Positions 61,898 through 64,000 of a stretch of 64,000 nt of DNA are shown here, one piece after another; position 1 is the stretch's first letter, and every line of letters starts with the position of its first letter. The DNA comes from Bacillota bacterium (GTDB lineage Bacteria > Bacillota > Limnochordia > Limnochordales > ZCTH02-B6), in the NCBI GenBank assembly GCA_017578085.1, contig PKQR01000001.1, positions 7,302 to 71,301 on the forward strand, read 5' to 3'. The notes under the pieces were generated by a model, which was not told the origin of the DNA, did no database searches, and worked only from the letters and a program-made list of their open reading frames with translations. The translations under genes were made by a program, and so were the position numbers.

Positions 61898-63178
61898 TTG
61901 CAGCTGAGCTGGCCAGGCAAAGACGACGCGCTGGCCTTGGCCCACAGCCCGGCCCGGGGCGTCCTGGTCGATGAGCACGGAAACCCGGTGCCGGCGGGCG
62001 AGGGACTGGCGGCGCTCGGGCTCGCGGCGGCACCCATCCCATGCCACGTCTTCGTCGAAGGCGACAACCTGGAGGCGCTCAAGCTCCTCAAGCCCGCCCT
62101 TGCGGGCCGCGTGCGCATGATTTACATCGATCCCCCGTACAACACCGGCCAGGGTTTCGTCTTTGCCGACCGCCAGAGCGACGCGGCGTGGCTGTCCATG
62201 ATGTACCCGCGGCTGGTGCTGGCCCGGGAGCTCCTGCACGACGAGGGCGCCATCTTCATCAGCATCGACGACCACGAAGTGCATTACCTGCGGGTGATCA
62301 TGGACGAGATCTTTGGCCGCGAGTGCTTCCGCAACTGCATCATCGTGGGGCGGGGGACCAAGAGCGTGCAGGCCCAGTTTGCCTCCGTGGCGGCCCTGGC
62401 CAGCGGCCACGAGTACGTGCTCATGTATGCCCGGGACGCCCGGGCCCGGTTTCCCAACCTGCGGGTGCCCAGGGAAACGCGCCGCCCGGGCACCTGGAAC
62501 AGCCACTGGCGCGGCACGGACCGGCCGACCATGCGGTACCCGCTGTTTGGCATCACGCCCGAGCGCGGGCAGTGGCGCTGGAGCCAGGAGCGGAGCCTCG
62601 CCGCGGCCGCCAACTACGAGCGCATGCTCAAGGAGCTGGGCGTCTCCGCCGAGGAGGTCACGCAAGAGCAGATCGACGCGTGGTACCTCAAAGAGCGGCG
62701 CCGGGGGCGGCGGGTGGATCTCCTGCGCCTGTCGGCCGCGGGGAAACCGGAGCACTACGTGCCCCCGTCGGATACGCGCCTGGCGAGCACCTTGTGGACG
62801 GACCTCAAGGCCAAGGGCAGCCGGGAGCTGGCGCGGCTTCTGGGCCCGGGAATCTTTGACAATCCGAAATCCGTGGCCCTTATCCGCCGGATGCTCGAGT
62901 GGATCACGCGCCCGGAGGCAGGCGACATCGTGCTGGACTTTTTCGCGGGGTCGTGCACCACGGCCCAGGCGGTGCTGGAGCAAAACGCCGCGGACGGGGG
63001 AAACCGGCGCTGCATCGTGGTCCAGCGGGCCGAGCCGACGCCGGCCGATTCGCCTGCCCGGCGGGCGGGGTACGACACCATCGCTGCCATCGGCCGCGCC
63101 CGGATCGCCCGGGTGCAGGAGCGGCTGGGCAACCGGGAACCGTGGCGCATCTGCCGGGTGGTGCAGGCAGCCGGGTAG
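61898..63178 (+). CDS. Orphan adenine/cytosine-N4 DNA methyltransferase (beta-type)
   Basis: A 426-aa protein with MIYIDPPYNTGQGFVFAD (motif IV, Asp78-Pro-Pro-Tyr81) before FFAGSCTTAQAVLEQN (motif I, residues about 349-363), the beta order used by Mod and M.EcoP-type enzymes. Motif I reads FAGSC where nearly all have FAGSG. It is shorter than type III Mod, and the central region (RRPGTWNSHWRGTDR) is the likely target-recognition part. No restriction subunit is nearby, so it is an orphan. TTG 61898 with GGGAGG seven bases upstream is the chosen start. Confidence 0.88.
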   Translation: MQLSWPGKDDALALAHSPARGVLVDEHGNPVPAGEGLAALGLAAAPIPCHVFVEGDNLEALKLLKPALAGRVRMIYIDPPYNTGQGFVFADRQSDAAWLSMMYPRLVLARELLHDEGAIFISIDDHEVHYLRVIMDEIFGRECFRNCIIVGRGTKSVQAQFASVAALASGHEYVLMYARDARARFPNLRVPRETRRPGTWNSHWRGTDRPTMRYPLFGITPERGQWRWSQERSLAAAANYERMLKELGVSAEEVTQEQIDAWYLKERRRGRRVDLLRLSAAGKPEHYVPPSDTRLASTLWTDLKAKGSRELARLLGPGIFDNPKSVALIRRMLEWITRPEAGDIVLDFFAGSCTTAQAVLEQNAADGGNRRCIVVQRAEPTPADSPARRAGYDTIAAIGRARIARVQERLGNREPWRICRVVQAAG

Positions 63179-63227
63179 GCTGCGGACAAAGCCCCCTCCG
63201 GGACGACGCCCGCGGCGCGACAGGGCG

Positions 63228-63638
63228 TTACCGGGCGACAGCGTCGATGGCCGCGTGCAGCCGGCGCGTGGCCTCGTCGGCGATCTCCTTGAGCGACTCG
63301 TTGGGGACGACACTCAGCATCGCATGGGGCTCGACCGCCGCCACCACGGTTTCTTCGCCGTCCTCATACACAATGACGTTGCACGGCAAGAGCAGGCCGA
63401 GCTCGGTTTCGCGGGACAGCGCCCGGTAGGCCAACTGCGGGTTGCAGGCGCCGAGGATGACGTAGCGCCGGCCGAAGTCGACGTCGAGCTTCTGCTTCAA
63501 GGTCGCAGCCACGTCGATCTCGGTCAGCACGCCGAAGCCCTGCTCCTTTAGGGTTTCCCGCACCCGCTGGACCGCCTCGTCGTAGGAGAGGCGAACCCGC
63601 TTCCGGTAGCCGTAGTCCTCAGTGAAGCCCGTGGACAT
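63228..63638 (-). CDS. DUF302 protein
   Basis: A 136-aa DUF302 protein: DEAVQRVRETLKEQGFGVLTEIDVAATLKQKL, ILGACNPQLAYRALSRETELGLLLPCNVIVYEDGEETVVAAVEP. DUF302 proteins often neighbour sulfur or metal stress genes; the two Cys are in conserved places (GACNP, LLPCNV). GGGAGGT precedes the ATG. Just downstream of a CsoR-type repressor, 30 bp away. Confidence 0.92.
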   Translation of the reverse strand: MSTGFTEDYGYRKRVRLSYDEAVQRVRETLKEQGFGVLTEIDVAATLKQKLDVDFGRRYVILGACNPQLAYRALSRETELGLLLPCNVIVYEDGEETVVAAVEPHAMLSVVPNESLKEIADEATRRLHAAIDAVAR

Positions 63639-63668
63639 GTTGCCGACCTCCCGCTAATCAGTTCTTGG

Positions 63669-63944
63669 CTAGAGCTGCAGGAACAGGCGCTTGGCCTCCT
63701 GCAGGGCCTCCCTCGGGTCCATCTCCGGGTTCCCGTTGAGGATGCAGGCCTCCAGGTTCTCCACGATGACCTGGGCGGCCACCTTGTTGACCGCGTTGCG
63801 CAGGGCGGTGAGCTGCGTGATGATCTCGCCGCAGGGACGCCCTTCCTCGAGCATCCGCTGGATGCCCCGGGCTTGGCCTTCGATGCGGCGCAGGCGGTCC
63901 GTCAGCTGCTTGATGACCTTAGGGTCCTTGAGCGTCCCAGGCAT
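63669..63944 (-). CDS. CsoR-family repressor, CstR-like
   Basis: A 91-aa DUF156 protein: VIKQLTDRLRRIEGQARGIQRML. Conserved Cys38 (GRPCGE) and Cys67 (LEACIL) are kept, but the position of the copper-binding His (four before the second Cys) is Asn63. This C-N-C pattern resembles CstR, which senses persulfides rather than copper. The operon with DUF302, common in sulfur-stress loci, agrees. An operator half-site lies at the window edge. Confidence 0.88.
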   Translation of the reverse strand: MPGTLKDPKVIKQLTDRLRRIEGQARGIQRMLEEGRPCGEIITQLTALRNAVNKVAAQVIVENLEACILNGNPEMDPREALQEAKRLFLQL

Positions 63945-63988
63945 CTTCCATTCACCGTCCTTGCACCCTCACGCTTCTAAATATACTC

Positions 63989-64000
63989 TACCCGGCAGGG
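63989..64000 (-). promoter_or_regulatory. CsoR/CstR-type operator, cut by window edge
   Basis: TACCCGGCAGGG starts the TACCC-N4-GGG(TA) pattern of the family, comparable with the CsoR box at 22100-22116; the right end is outside the window. Confidence 0.5.

Overview
The window is G+C-rich bacterial chromosome, densely coded on both strands, with no rRNA, phage, transposase or CRISPR signal. Three small acid-soluble spore protein genes, a gerA-gerB-gerC germinant receptor operon and a PdaB-like deacetylase point to an endospore-forming Bacillota. A ba3-type oxygen reductase, a Bacillus-type succinate dehydrogenase, a YpdA-type bacillithiol disulfide reductase, a FabL-type enoyl reductase and a Symbiobacterium-like meso-diaminopimelate dehydrogenase fit an aerobic, probably thermophilic, high-GC lineage near Symbiobacterium, Thermaerobacter or Limnochordia. 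That placement is inference from gene content.

Layout. 1-3.6 kb: copper delivery and ba3 oxidase genes (PCuAC, Sco-like, subunits IIa, II and I) ending at a strong terminator. 3.7-8.0 kb: class II aldolase-like protein, zinc alcohol dehydrogenase, thioredoxin reductase and an exported hypothetical. 8.1-9.1 kb: two spore proteins and a small zinc-knuckle protein. 9.2-13.8 kb: ABC ATPase and FtsX-like permease, a phosphatase with a probable CTG start, and a polysaccharide deacetylase. 13.9-16.6 kb (minus): pseudouridine synthase, lytic transglycosylase, FabL. 16.7-18.8 kb: a long SASP and an M14-type lipoprotein. 18.9-22.1 kb (minus): csoR-copA-copZ copper efflux operon behind a CsoR-type operator. 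22.4-25.9 kb (minus): sdhCAB, divergent from a LysR regulator. 27-29.1 kb (minus): SPFH protein, ribbon-helix-helix protein and YpdA. 29.6-32.2 kb: TrkA-C membrane protein and a MATE exporter. 32.2-39.4 kb (minus): flavin monooxygenase, second MATE, gerABC and a fourth small membrane protein, largely overlapping or tightly spaced.

39.5-47.9 kb: a Liv-type ABC importer (livG, H, M, K, F) interleaved with an acyl-CoA synthetase and followed by a PaaK-like CoA ligase, which looks like uptake coupled to CoA activation of an organic acid. 48-50 kb: YceI-like protein, tRNA-Arg(CCT) and a TetR repressor with four related palindromic sites but no obvious target gene. 50.4-58.1 kb (minus): a peptide-use block of IclR regulator, Dpp-like binding protein and two permeases (no ATPases), M20 peptidase and leucyl aminopeptidase. 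58.3-64 kb: ddh, an SLC13-type anion transporter, a LiaF-like protein, an orphan DNA methyltransferase, and a DUF302 plus CsoR/CstR-like repressor pair at the edge.

No single novel defence or mobile system is evident. The most interesting items are the SPFH/RHH/YpdA operon with a palindrome inside its promoter, an apparently leaderless TrkA-C gene, the orphan methyltransferase with an altered SAM motif, a Sco-like protein lacking copper ligands, the TetR box cluster, and short-period (11-12 bp) tandem repeats at three gene ends.
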